This document shows positions 1 to 13,100 of a stretch of 64,000 bases of DNA, piece by piece (position 1 is the stretch's first letter; each line of letters starts with the position of its first letter). The position numbers were made by a program, and so were the translations under genes. The DNA comes from Castanea sativa (taxonomy: Eukaryota; Streptophyta; Magnoliopsida; Fagales; Fagaceae): assembly GCF_040712315.1 (NCBI RefSeq), contig NC_134015.1, forward strand, positions 11,614,945 to 11,678,944, read 5' to 3'. Below the pieces are notes generated by a model. The model saw only the letters and a list, made by a program, of their open reading frames with translations. It made no database searches and was not told the origin of the DNA.

Positions 1-151
1 CAATTGTTTTAATATAAACTTGTGTTGGTATTTTTGAAAATGGGGGTCTAAACATTCACTAGTGTTTTACACACTAAGTGAGTTTTCAATTGGTATCAGA
101 GTGGGTATACTTGTTTTGGTTTCATTACCTAAGTGTGATTCTTGACCCCTT

Positions 152-1130
152 GTGTTTATTGCCATTGATAGTGCTTTGTATGCTTCTATGAATGTTTGTG
201 AGTGTAACATGCCATGTGTTTGTGAAAATGCCTCTGTGAGTGTTAATCCTCATAATTGTGATGACATGTTACTTGAATCTATGGGTGTTGTTGAAATTCC
301 AAATAACAAACTCTTGAAGAAAGAGGAAAAGAAGTTTTGTAAGAATTTGAGCAAGTTTATTAGTGAAAAGGATGATTTGATTGCTAAGCTTAATGAATCC
401 AATAAATTGATTGAGAAATATAAGAAACTTGCTAAAAATTCTCTTGAAAAACTGAAAGAGTTTGAATGTGGACTTGGTTGCTAAACTTGTTTTGTTTAAC
501 AAACTTGTTGACGAGCTAAAATATGAAAATGAATCTCTTAAGATGCATGCCAAGTGTTTGATTGTTGAACCTATTGCTAAAAGGAATAAAAATATTTGTT
601 GCAATCATGTTGTGGTACCCAATTTTGTGCCTATTGTGTGTTCTATCTCAAATGACAAATTGGTGTAGATTCCTCCACACAAAAGAAATCAAAAGGTGAA
701 GAGAAAGGCTCTTAAGTCAAAACCTCCATTTAGGTCTCAACCTAAGATTTTGGATGGATCTAAGTTTATTCCAACTTGCCATTGTAGTATGATTGGCCTT
801 AATGTCCTAAGTTGAAGAGAGAACAAAACCATGTTATTAGAACCCTTCCAAAAAGCCTAGTGGACCTAAACACATTTTTTATCACTATTGTGGTGCCTTT
901 GGTCATCTTAGACCTCATTACTCTAAGTTTCAAGCTCTTAAAAGAATCAAAAGAAAAGATAAACTTGAGCTTCTTGGAAGTTGTGCTATGAAAGCAAAAC
1001 CGATTTTGGGGAAAATGGTAAGTTGTTGAAGAAAGTTTTTGATGTTCTCACCTCCTTGTCTATGTGCATCTCTAGTTCTCATTCTTCCAACCCTCGTCTC
1101 ACTTCTCATGAGACACTCATTCCAAACAAT
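152..1130 (+). pseudogene. Retroelement gag relic with degraded zinc knuckles
   Basis: Open stretches at about 152-484 and 462-668 encode lysine- and glutamate-rich, coiled-coil-like segments in two frames that overlap slightly, which indicates a frameshift. Farther on, about 771-805 and 870-935 read as zinc-knuckle-like peptides; the second contains YCGAFGHLRPHYSK, where family members have a CCHC pattern and here a cysteine is replaced by tyrosine. This is the usual order for a plant Copia gag: coiled coil, then nucleic-acid-binding knuckle. Stops and frameshifts make it non-coding. No protease, integrase or reverse transcriptase follows. Confidence 0.55.
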
Positions 1131-1910
1131 CATTTCGTTTGAATGAGCAAGGGTTCCTATGGTTGATCTAATTATTGCTATCTTTGTAGGACCTTTCATG
1201 CATTAGATGCTATATATTCATGCATTTTTGTATCTTGAATTTATTTGTATGCCTTGCTTTTGTTTTTTATCTTACATTTGTGTTTTAGTTTTGTGTGAGT
1301 AAAAAATCTAAAACCACATAAAAAGTGGAAAATTCAAAAAGTTTGATCGCATATGTTTGAACACATATCACATGTGAGTTTAGCTTTGTACCTCTGTACT
1401 AATGACTTAATGCATTTATGAGTTTAGCTTGTTATGTATGCACATCTATCAATGTGGAAAAAATCTTGACATCTATGTGTGATTGTTGTAAATCGATCTT
1501 CAAGCTTGTCATGAATGATTAGTCAATAGTCATGTTGGTTTTGATACATGCGTAGATTTGTGCCTATATCTCTTCTCACTTATTTATTTTTTTGCTAAAG
1601 AGCTCAATAAATGTCAAATCTCAAAAAGAGACATTGAGTTGAAAAAATCGTCGCACAAACTAATATTTGACTAGAAAAAATGGAAAGTGACATGTACTTA
1701 AAATGTATCGTGTCTAAAAGCTAAAGGATTGTTCATCAAATTAAAATATCAAAATTTTCAAGCATCGATCTCAAAAAGAGATGTAAAGATAACAAAATAA
1801 TCAAATGTTATGAATTGTAAGAAGCCAAATGTAAAGCTTCAAAGATATGTAATCATTTTCTTGTGGGAGGTCATATATGTTCATTTCTTTAATTGAGATA
1901 GACCACGTGA

Positions 1911-2333
1911 TGACGCAGGACAACCAGAACAAAACTGAAAACAACGGAAAAATAAAAGATATGACCTAGGAGTCAGCACCAAGGCCTTGCTTGGAGTCAG
2001 CACCAAGCAGGGAAACTACTAGGAGTCAGCACTTAGAGTAGACCTAGAGTCAGCACCAGACCAAAGAAAGACCAAACGCCCATTTTTTCATTCATCAAAA
2101 TATCAACTATCTTCTCAAGGAGTACAATAGATTGCTTATAAAGGATTGCTAAACCCTAATTCTAATTGGCTAGGAAATCCTAATTGCTTTATTACAAAAA
2201 TAACCTTACTTCCAATTTAAAATAATAAAATACTAATAGCCTAATAAACTACTAGGACCTAAAACATAAAAATACAATTGACTTGCAAACATAAATAATA
2301 TTAAATAATAATTTTCTTGCATCTTCTGCATCA
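1911..2333. mobile_element. Probable solo LTR nested in the retroelement
   Basis: The segment starts TGACGCAGG and ends CTGCATCA, so it has TG/CA termini with short inverted ends. The flanking pentamers CGTGA (1906-1910) and CTTGA (2334-2338) differ at one base and look like an aged target duplication. Inside are several copies of GGAGTCAGCACC near 1970-2055 and a TATA-like CTTATAAAGG near 2136. The surrounding retroelement sequence reads on smoothly if the segment is removed. No coding content is present. Confidence 0.45.
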
Positions 2334-2840
2334 CTTGACTTATTACTAGTTGTGTATAACTTGATTGAATTGATCATTGAAGCTTCACTCTAGACTAAGG
2401 ATTATTTCACATTTGATATTCACACACAACACACATTTCTAATGTTTAATGAATGCCTTATTCATTTGTTTGATTGTACTTGTCTAAATGTGATGTGTGT
2501 GTGCTCAACTATATATGGATCAAACTCAACTTATTGTCTAGTGGATCGATTTACCGCTTAGAGGGCAGCGGAGATGTTTTTCGCCTAGTTCTTTGGTTTT
2601 CTCTTCGATAACACATCGACGTGTTATCTTGTGTTTGTATCTCTCTTCCCTACTCTTTTAGCTTTCTCTTTACTGCTGTGCTTTATTGAATATGACTTAG
2701 AGTAGTTGTTTTGTTTGTTCGCTCGCATTTACTCTTTTTTGCATTTAGTTTAAATTAAAGTAAAATCAACCGAACCGTATTATTTTAATTTGGGGTCTAA
2801 ATAGCTCTTGTGTTTTTAACACAAAAACATAACATGAAAA

Positions 2841-4836
2841 GCAACCATACACCCTTTCAGCAAGAGTAGAGCATTTAATACCATGAAATAAAAGCATACA
2901 AATAATGGACAATTAAAACTAACAGACCAAGACCCTAACTCAATTCAATATACATGTTTCAATATTGTTTTTACTATTTAGGAACTCTTATCTAATAACA
3001 TCAGACCTTCTATAGAATCAATATATACATACATACACACAAAAAGAAACAATTTGTTTTCAGTTTTATTTTCTATGGCTATAGCATTTACTTCCAATGT
3101 CTTATATCAGAAATCTTGTAGAAGACTTGGAGGGTGATGAGAAAGACAAGACATGAAACCTTGGAGAAGATTATTGCCAGCCACCCCATGATGTAGAATA
3201 TATCCACAATCCAGAATGTCTGCTTCAGAATATCAAAAATTAAAAAGATCCATGGAATTACTTGAGATTTAAAAGTACAAACTCGTCACTATATATAGAG
3301 ATGCTTATTTTGTCTTGAAAAACACACACATGTACGACCAATGAGATCTGCTGTCGTCCCACTTACTAGTGCCCCTATCAATGCTCCAATTGTCATTATT
3401 GATCCAAACACAGAGTACTGCACATTTGAGTGGAAGGGGAAGAAGTCAACTATATCAGCAGAAGTATCAGGAAACAAGAGATTTCACAGAGAATTATAGA
3501 ATAATTTATTAAACCAATTTAAGTGATGGTTGAATAAACTTAAAATTATTTTTAACTTTCCCACTGCTAAGAAGTTTTCTTCCCACTTGTTAAAAGTGAA
3601 GTGACATAGTCCTTTATTTGACGGAGCTATGAAGCGAAGACTATAGTTTTGCTTCACATTCTGCAACTAGTGCAAGCAGAGTATTCATGGCCTATTATGC
3701 ATGTTTACTATAATCCTTAAGACCATTTTTCTGATTTAGTTGAGCATGATTATTGAGTCCCTTAATTCTTTTCTACTTACTAGAAATGCCATCATTATTG
3801 CTACCTTTTCCTATCACTAATTCCATAATTTCCTTGCCCCCATGTTTGCAAAATATAGGGAAAACTACATGTACTAAAATGAAGCATGAGCTTGAGTACC
3901 TAGCATTTAGCAGTTGTAAATCAAGTCAGTTGCAAAAGTTGTAGCCAACGTTTTTCAAGGTAAATTCTGAAAACAATGTAATAATTTTGTTCAACTTTCA
4001 TGGGTGTGTGTATGTTTGTAGGTGCATGTGTTTCTTTTAATTTGTATGTACCTCTGCTACAGTGAGGCCCAAATCAGCAATGATTCCAGACTCAGCAAGT
4101 GATGAATATACTGCCTTCAAAGTAACCACAAACAGACAAACCTCAATTTCAATTAGTGTTAGCTTATCATGCAAGGCACAACCTTGGATTAACTCTAAAT
4201 ACTAAACACTAGCACCAAAAGCTGGTATTTTGTTGGTTTAGGATCATTGATTCAATCCTAAGGCCTATCTTTATCAATCCTTTATCATATTGACGAAGCC
4301 CTTGCATTTTAACCCAAATCATAATGGATTGTGGTGAAAGTAAGTAGGCCGTAACTCAAAATAGCACCAAATCAAACAGTCCAAAGAAATAAAAAAGAAA
4401 AAGAAAAGAAAAGAAAAAAAAGGTCATAAAAGCATAGTCATTCTTCCAAAGAGAGAGAACAGATAAAGTCAATGCTATTTATAGGAACAACATTCGCCAA
4501 TTTCAAATTAAAGTTGATCTATAAACTTTATCAACAAATTAGACTTGAGAACATAGTCTAAACTTTAACTAAGTGGACAAAATATGGTTGTCCCATGTCC
4601 CAAGAATCTTAATATTACTGATTTTGAATACTAATAATTGTACTTACAACACAGCCACCAGTGAAGGTACTGCAAGCAACCACAAAGGTGCTGATAACGA
4701 GAATAACGGTGGCACTGGAATCATTTGGCCTAACAGCAGCACCAGCACCACTACTATCACCATGGTCATTGCTATTGCTTATGTTATCAGGCTTTTGTTT
4801 TATAAGTAGGGGCTTTGTCAGTAGTTCATCCTCCAT
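2841..4836 (-). pseudogene. ESL gene A: ERD6-like sugar transporter, exons 1-4 plus start of exon 5
   Basis: Minus-strand exons are 4836-4648 (63 codons), 4114-4052 (21), 3417-3328 (30) and 3219-3160 (20), all in frame with GT-AG borders and at the same positions as in genes B and C. Exon 1 opens with MEDELLTKPLL, containing an LxxxLL motif at residues 6-11, the tonoplast-sorting motif known from Arabidopsis ESL1. Exon 2 carries SSLAESGIIADLGLTVAE and exon 3 [20 protein letters not shown], both hallmark MFS sugar-porter segments. Exon 5 begins at 2853 (GVWLL, where B and C have GAWLL) and is cut after about 13 bases by the retroelement. Exons 5-18 are either left of the window or lost. As seen here it cannot make a transporter. 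Confidence 0.85.
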
Positions 4837-7153
4837 ATTTGCTTCCTTGGAATACAGACTCAGCAAGAATAGTGCAAAAGAAATTATCTTTTTATGTGTG
4901 AGTGGCGCACAGAGAGATTGACTTTAAAAGAATGATTATTAAGAGAGATATTTGTCATGTGGAAGTGTCATATTGACACATCTTTTTCATGCCTTACTCA
5001 TATGTTCAAGTGGCAGTTTTGTTAGGTGATCATGTGTTTAATAGATGCTACAGTTCGGTAAGCATACATATCAGGCTCGCGGTTGATTTCTCCACATGCA
5101 TACCTGATACCTTATTACATCTACATACCATTTCTAAGTTGCCTTCACACTTACAATCCCCAGCTCATACTTTACAACTGTCATATATCAAAATTGGAAT
5201 TCCTTGGCCTCAATTACTTCACTATGAACACACCCAGCAATCAGCATATTTGAAGTAACCTCTTATTTAAGAGCAATTACATGCTACAAATTATGTACAA
5301 AGTTCATTAGTGATCTGTACCAAATACACAATGACTGTGGTTACTTTGTGAGATATGTATCTTTATAGTGGAAGTCAGAAATCATTTTAGTAAAGATTCA
5401 ATGATATGTGCAATCAATTTCCATTTGCACAACCTTTGCTACCCTAGAGTTTATTTAAGTAAGCTCTTCAAACGCCCTACTAGCCTAGACTTTATGTAAC
5501 CTCGGCAAACATAAAAACCCAAGCTTCTTGTATTTTGGTTCAGCCCATCACATGAAAGCTTCAAGAAAAGCTTGCTCTCTCCAAATGGCAGGGAAGAGCT
5601 CTATCCCTTTAGTCAGTTTTGGTGTTTGGAGTTTCTTTGGAAGATTTAAATGTGGTGAGTTAGGCTTGTAAGCTTTTAAAGAGGTAACATTTTATGTCTC
5701 CAAGTTTTTTGTATAAGCTTAAGTTGTGAGATAAAACTTGAATAGAAGATCACTGTAACTTGATGTTTATAGTGGATTATTCAGGGCTCGACATGTAGGC
5801 CGAGTGTTGAACCACGTAAATCTTGTATGTACACTATGTTTCAATTTATGACTTCTATATGTTTGATAATTTGTCTTTTTAAATTCTGTTGGACTGTGAG
5901 TTATGTCATTCTACTTCAAAACTAATTGGTGATGAGGAAGACTCAAATCTGTTATGATTTTCGACATTACACCACCCGGGCCTGTTTTTAGAGTAGTTGT
6001 AGGGAGTCAAATTGTGATCCCTCAGCAATCCCTTTCTCATAATAACACTCCCCTGACTTAAACCCATGACCTTGGCTCTAATACCATTTGTCGGACCTTG
6101 AGCTATGCTATTCCACCTCAAAACCAATTAGTGATGAGAAAGACAGACTCAAATCTTTTATGGCTTTCGACATCACATCACACGGGCTTGTTTTTAGAGC
6201 GGTTGTAGTGAGTCAAATTATGGTCCCAACAGATTCCATATTACATATGTTGCTAGCTTAGCCTTGGCACTTGTTATGGTTAACTTCCATTATTTTTTGT
6301 TGGTAAATTCACATTTGGCTAATAATATTGGGGCTCGGGGAGACTTTGGCCTCACCAAAAAGTGGGTGGCTTTTCCTAACAAAACAAGGTCAGAATGGCT
6401 CCCTCGAGTGGGCTTTAATCTCTCTCTAAAGCGCGCCTTGTTTTGTTGCTTGAGTAGGCCAAAGACAGACTACAAGCAATATCTCTGAGCATTTAGATAC
6501 TGTTCATGGCTGATTGGCTTGCTTGATTGGGCTTGCTCTCGCACAAGCAATAATCTTCAGTTTCTAAATATCTGATTTATTTTTTTTGTTCCACAGAATG
6601 ATCAAGTAACGCAGACCCATTCCGGATGACTTGTCTTGGTATTTAGCAATTTAAATCTTAACATAAGCTACTCTTGGAGCTAGAGTTATACACTTCAGAC
6701 TTGATAGGCATTATTAAGTCCTCTCTTTCTTTATTGAGTTACTTAGGAAAAGAATGGATAAAATAAATAAATAAAGCAAGTGGCATGCTGAAATTGTGGG
6801 AGAAAGACCAAATTGGTGGTAATTTTCATGTTATAATTTTTACCATATCATAGCAGCCATCAATATGGCTAAGTGCATGGAGAATGAGACCAAAGAGCTA
6901 TTTAGCAAAAGGATCTAGAATGAAGTAGTAATGCTACTCACAGCACACCATGTTCATAACCAAATACCACAGACAGCATTAGAAAGGGCTCACACGAACC
7001 TAATCTTTCATTACAAAATATTATTACAATATTTCTCCTTAATCTTGAATTTGTGATTAGATTCTTTGATGCAGGCAGATTAGTGTGCTTCACACATGTC
7101 ACTAGGGTAACTAGTATCACTTTCCATGCTTGCCGGTTGCCACTTGGTGATCC
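4837..7153. other. Intergenic region between genes B and A, duplicated near 51.7-54.8 kb
   Basis: Apart from the TRIM at 5887-6231 I see no gene. Stretches of this region, for example 4960-5400 and 5640-6700, are recognisably similar to 52120-52790 and 53770-54400. Shared words include CTGTAACTTGATGTTTATAGTG (at 5754 and 53889, each with small flanking differences) and AGAAGTGGGTGGCTTTTCC-like sequence. It would contain the promoter of gene A and the 3' flank of gene B. Confidence 0.6.
5887..6231 (-). mobile_element. Complete TRIM retrotransposon (345 bp)
   Basis: Two direct repeats, 5887-6024 and 6089-6231 (138 and 143 bp), each have TG/CA-type ends (TGTTGG...CCAACA for the whole element). 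On the minus strand the 6089-6231 repeat is followed at once by TGGTATTAGAGCCAAGG (6086-6070), a near-perfect tRNA-Met primer site. The other repeat is preceded by a purine-rich GAGAAAGGGATTGC tract. This is the full 5' LTR, primer site, polypurine tract, 3' LTR order with only about 60 bp of internal DNA and no coding capacity. Flanking pentamers are AATTC (5882-5886) and GATTC (6232-6236). The paralogous site near 54001 reads straight through AGATTCC with no element. Confidence 0.8.
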
Positions 7154-10100
7154 TTATTGCAGAATATGAGTGAGTGATGCTTGTATTTCTTCTAGAGTTC
7201 GCCCTTTAGTCTCAGGTACCAGCTTTGCAATGAACAGAACACCCAAACACGACATGCTTCCATATATGAAAAATGTTCCTGAAATAGCATGCATAAAACA
7301 ATCATCAGTATTCACAAGAATACCATGGAGAGAGACAGTGTAAACAATCTTAAACATAAGAGAGTGACGTAAATTAATAAAGAAAAATGAGGGACAAGGA
7401 GGCATGACCTGCTAGGCTCCATTCTACTAGAAAGTTAAATGTGAATGAAACAAGCCAAGTGCAAAACCAATTGACTGCATTGCAAATGCTTCCAGCTGAG
7501 CCCTTTATATTAATAGGAAATATCTGAAAGGGAGAAAAGAAATCATTTTACAGGTCCTACACTCTAATTGATAATTGTGTTACAAGTTACAACTGTGGAT
7601 AAAGTTTCATGCAAGCTACAGAGTTATCACTCAAAAATGTTCTTACCTCTGATATTATAATCCATGGTATTGATCCAACACCCAATGAATAGGATACCTT
7701 AAAAACCTTAATTCAGAAACCAAGTAGTTCAATTAATCAGAACAGAAATAGCAGGAAAATCAAAGGCAATAAGAAAGGGGGAAAAGAAAAAGGTTTAATA
7801 AACCAAGTAGTTTAATGAAATTGAATGAAATTTTTTCAAGCTCAATACAGTAGTGGAAAAAGAATTAATTATTGATTGAATTTTCTTCTATATATATATA
7901 AATATTCTATAGTTAGAAAAGTATAGGAAGTTTGTTAATTACAAGTGCATTACCACTATGCCTGAAAGCACCAAAGTAGGAGCGGCTTCCATCCACCAAT
8001 TAAGGTTCTGCTCATGGAAGCATAAAATCTATAATTACAAACTTATCAAAAATAGACACCACACCAAGAACAAACCTTCCCCCTTAAAAAAAAGTGCAGA
8101 TGAATTAAAATTCCAAGCTAAAAGAACCTGCAATACGAATGATAGTCCAGTAAGAAAGCAACCTAAGCATTCCCCGGTAACACAAACCTGCATATGAAAT
8201 TGCAAAGTTTAGAATTAACTCTTTGATCAACTATGTTCTAAACTTTGGGAAATCTTTTGTGATCTAACCATCAATAATGTCCGCCTTCCAAATTTTTCTA
8301 TCAAGATTGATCCCAAAGCGATTGCCGGAATCTGCACAGAAAATTTGCACCATTTGGATATGCACTAAAGGGGATCACAACATTTTAATTGCACCTAAAA
8401 TATTCAGAACTACCTGAGGAATGGATACCACTATAAACCCAGTAATACTTGGCACACCTGTCATAAACCCATAATTTTATAATTAAATTTTAATTCATTG
8501 TCCTTCATATGTCCCATCAAAAGCATCATTATAGTCACATTTTTACCAGCCAGTTCAAAAATTTCATTCATATAATATGTATATCCATTAAGCCCTCCAA
8601 ATTGTTGCAGTACCATCAGTCCAATTCCAACCTATATCAAGTTTGAAACATATAAATAGATCACAAATCCAAGTAGCAGAAATGGTGAAACTTTGAGACT
8701 ACTATTTACTGCTCACAATGTGTAAATGAGCATATTTCTGCTGAAACAAGTCTAGGATTTTGTCTTCTGGGATCTTCTGGATGTTTTCAGTATAATCCTG
8801 TCAAACAATAAGACCTTTTCTCATTTTCTTTCTTCAAATCTAAAGTTATAGAGTTAAAATGATTCCTTTCTTACAAAAATATTAAGTTACTGTGTTACTT
8901 TGATATCAGCAGCCTCATCAGAAATATTAACATTCTTTCCCCTTAGGTGTTGTAGTGCAGCTTCAAATTCTTTTTCTCGGCCAATCTTTGCCTGCAGATA
9001 TTTAGCTAAATATTTGGAGCCCATTTGTAGGAACATATTTTTAACTTGCAAGAGGTTTATTGAATTTGATGTGAACATATTATAACTCAATTTTCCCTAG
9101 ATTAAAAAAAAACTGAATACGAATTAGAATTCACTGTTTTTCTTTCTCCTCTTAATGCACCACGTATGTGAACAACATTTACACACCAACATAACTTTGA
9201 ATTGCACTCACCAGCCATCTAGGGGACTCTGGAATGAAGAATAGACCAAAAAGTTGTAATAGACATGGAATAGCTCCTGAAAAAAAACAAAAAAAAATCA
9301 TAACCATTATGAAACTATACTGTTGAAATATAATATAACAGAAGGTGGAAGAAACAACCTATTAGAGCCAAGGCACGCCAGTTGATGACAGAGCCAATCA
9401 GATATGCAACTGATACACTAAGAGGCATCATTGCCTGTGTAACAGATAATAAGGAGCCACATAAGGCAAAAGAACATATTGAAGCTAACATATTGTAATT
9501 TAAGGATAATTTTACCATAGAGACTGACGTAATTCCTCCCCTAAGATTCTTGGGTGTAATTTCTGATAGGTAAGTAGGTACCTGCTCAGCAATGGAATTC
9601 AAATTCCATTATCTATCACTTGTACTTTTAAGTTAATGCATTTTGAAATCCAAATTTTTACAAATGTTACCACGTAACAGGTCAGTCCAAATCCAAATCC
9701 CAAAGACAGTCTTCCGAGGTCGAGCAACCAAGCACCCTTTCAATAAGTACAGAACATTTAGTAAATGGATTGAAAGCAGATAATATGATATATGATTTTA
9801 ACTAACAAATGTATCCTAATAATGTTCAAAAATTATTTTCCTAGACTCTTTTTTGCCTTTTTGGAAGTCCTATCTAATTTTTGGAAATTAATGGCCTAAA
9901 CTGGTCTAGTAAAAACTGGTAAAAACTGGGAACGAATCTCTTTTCTAGTTTTTTGACAGCTTCAGTTTTTGAAACCATGGCTATAACCCATCAATTGTTC
10001 TTTGACCCCATTTGTAAAAGTTTCAGTCATCAAAATGTGTGTGTGTGTTCTACCTTTTCATCCTTATAAGTGTTGGAACTACTTAGTGTATAGAAGAAAC

Positions 10101-13100
10101 TCACTCACAAATTAAATAGAGGGAGAGAAAGTGGAGAGGGAAGAGTTAGAACTCTTTAAAGCTTTGCATTTCTCTTCAACTCTTGCATAGAACTTGACGG
10201 ATGAATGAGTTTATATAGTACACCATCCAATCTTTAACTCTCACTACATTTATTTTTCTAACTCTTACATTCATAAATCCCACAGATAACTTCAATAAAC
10301 CTCCCACTACATTAACTTATGACTCACACTTATTTATGAAAGATTAATTAAAAAACAAGTTTAACTTCTATCATCCCCCTTAAACTTGCTTTCTTGATTA
10401 CTCCAAGTAAGGCTCGCAGCTTGTTGAATGTGTCATACTTGAGTGGTTTAGCAAGTACATTTGCAACTTGATCATGTGACTGCACAAACTCAAAATGAAT
10501 TTCCTTTCTTGCAATACATTCTCGAATAAAATGATACCTTGTGCCGATGTGCTTGCTTCGGTCATGAAAGACTGGATTCTTTGCAAGAGCCAGTGCTGAC
10601 TTATTGTCCACAAATATCTTCATAGCTTCTTCTTGAAACATCTGCAACTCTTTTAGTAAACTTCTAAGCCAAATTGCATGACAAACACTAGAGGTAGTAG
10701 CAACGTACTCAGCTTCACAAGTGGAAAGCATCACGATTGGCTACTTTTTAGTCGTCCATGTAAATGCAGTATAACCCATATAGAATACAAAACCAATAGT
10801 ACTCTTTCTATCATTTGTGTCTCCGACCCAATCACTATCACTGTAGCCAACAAGTTTAAAATCTTTAGAGGGTGAATACAACAGTCCATAATTCAGTGTA
10901 CCTTTTAAATAACGAAAAATCCTCTTGGCAGTCTTCAAATGAGTCATCGTTGGTGCTTCCATGTAGTGACTAACTAGTCCTACACCAAAAAGAATGTCTA
11001 GTCTTGTGCATGTTAGATACCTCAAACTTCTGACCAACTCTTGAAAAATGTTGGATTAACCTTCTCTTTATCATCATGCTTTGACAACTTCACTCCACAT
11101 TCTACAGGAGTACTAACTAGATTGGAATTTAACATCTCAAATTTCTCGAGAATATCCTTCGCATAACCTTTTGGGGAAATAAAAATCCCATCCTCCATCT
11201 GCTTCACTTCAATGCCTAGATAATAGGCCATAAGTCCAACATCTGTCATTTCAAACTCCTTAGTCATTGCTTTCTTGAAGTCTTCAAACATACTTGGATT
11301 GTTGCCTATAAAAATCAAATCATTTCATACAGACAAACAATTAAACTATCTTCATTTTTATGCACGTTACAATAAAGCACATGTTCATGTGGGCATTTAA
11401 AAAAACCATTAACCTGGAAATATATGTCAATTCTACCATTCGAAGCTCTTGGTGCCTGTTTCAAGCCATATAGAGCTTTCTTCAACTTCAAAACTTTATC
11501 TTCCTACCCTTCTATAACATAGCCAATAGGCTGCTCAACATAAAGTTCTTCCTCAAGGTAGCCATTCAAAAATACAAATTTTACATCCATTTGAAAAATT
11601 CTCCATTTATTCTGAGCTACTAAAGAAATTAGCAATCGCATAGTTTCCAAACGAGCAACTGGGGCAAATTCCTCATTATAATCAATACCTTGCCGTTGAC
11701 TATAGCATTTCACCACCAATCTTACTTTGTATCTCTCTACCTCTCCTTTTGCATTCTTCTTCAACTTGTACATCCATTTTACACCAATTGTCTTCTTTCT
11801 AGTAGGAAGAGTTGCAAGCTCCCATGTATTATTCTTCTTTATTGCCTTGATCTCTTCGTCCATAGCATTTCTCCATTTTTTTGTCTCGCACCGCTTCCTC
11901 AAATCATGTAGATTCACAATTAGCAAATAGACAAAAAAAATGTTACATCATCTGTAATCTCTATTGAATCATAAAAATTTTGGAGACTTCTTAGTTTTCT
12001 TGGCCTATCACTAGAACTTCCTTCTAGTAAAGATGATAATGATGGACTTTCATGAATGGGAGATGATGCTACTAGTGATGAAGGTGGAGTGATAGGCTCT
12101 TTGTGAACTTCATTCCCTTGATTTTCCTCTTCAAATAGAGGAAAGAAAGCATACTTCTCCTCTTCTTGGGTGCTCCAATCCCATGTGTCTTCTTCGTCGA
12201 ATTCCATATTTCGACTAACAATAACTTTTTCAGTGCTCGGATTATAGAGTTTATAGCCCTTAGAGCTTGGATCATAGCCAATGAACACATACTTCTTGCT
12301 TTTATCATCTAGCTTGGATCTCTCTTAATCTGGTACATGTACATATGCAATGCTCCCAAATATACAAAGATGGGAAACTGTAGACTTCTTCCTACTCCAT
12401 ACTTGTTGTGGGGTTTTTCCTTGTACACTTCTTGTGAGGCAACGATTGGACAAATAGATTGCACAATCTATAGCTTCAACCCAAAATTCTTTAGGCATTT
12501 TCTTGCTCTTCAATATGCTTCTAGCCATATTAAGAATTGAACGATTCTTTCTTTTTGCTACACCATTCTGTTGTGGTGACCTTGGAACTGTTAGAGAGTG
12601 GCGAATCCCATTTGCTTAAAAAAATTCTTTGAATTCATTTGATGTGAATTCGTGTCCTCTATCAGATCTTAAGGCCTTAATTTCATGGCCATTCTATTTT
12701 TTCTACAAATGCCTTAAATTTCTTAAATGCACCAAATGCTTTAGATTTCTGCTTCAAAAAATAAACCCACATTTTTCTACTAAAATCATCAATAAAGAGA
12801 AGAAAATAGTTACTTTTACCAAGTGATGATGACTTGATAGGTCCACACACATCAATATGAACAAGTTACAATGGCTTGGTTGCTCTTGTGCTAGCTTCTT
12901 TTGGAAAGCTCTTCCTTGATTGCTTGCTTGCCAAGAACACATCCTTCACAAAGCTAGTCTTGATGCTCAATGGAAGGCAATCCCCTCACCATCTTTATCT
13001 TTGTCAACAACTGTAGTCCTCCAAAGTTTAAGTGCCCAAATCTTAGATGCCAAAGCCAAGAAGAATCTTTAAAAGCCTTTAGACATCTAATAACATCAAT

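Larger units (their letters stand above)
1..2840 (+). mobile_element. Copia-type LTR retroelement, left part outside the window
   Basis: A primer-binding-site sequence complementary to initiator tRNA-Met (TGGTATCAGAG) lies at about 94-104, directly after an LTR-like end. It is followed by gag-like sequence. A similar end, including the shared word GGGGTCTAAA and a GTGTTTT run, recurs at about 2797-2822, suggesting a second LTR just before the broken transporter exon. Between roughly 1200 and 2500 I see no pol domains, so the copy is internally deleted or was always non-autonomous. The two LTR ends are clearly diverged, so the pairing is an inference. The 5' LTR start and any target duplication lie outside the window. 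The right border falls inside exon 5 of gene A. Confidence 0.6.

Noticed and set aside
4573..4921. Plus-strand ORFs opposite exon 1 of gene A (and the matching ones at 18582-18924, 51299-51704 and 59908-60273)
   Set aside because: They are antisense shadows of the same exon 1 and track its low-complexity composition.
5906..6127. 73-codon minus-strand ORF
   Set aside because: It spans LTR, spacer and primer site of the TRIM, so it is not a gene.
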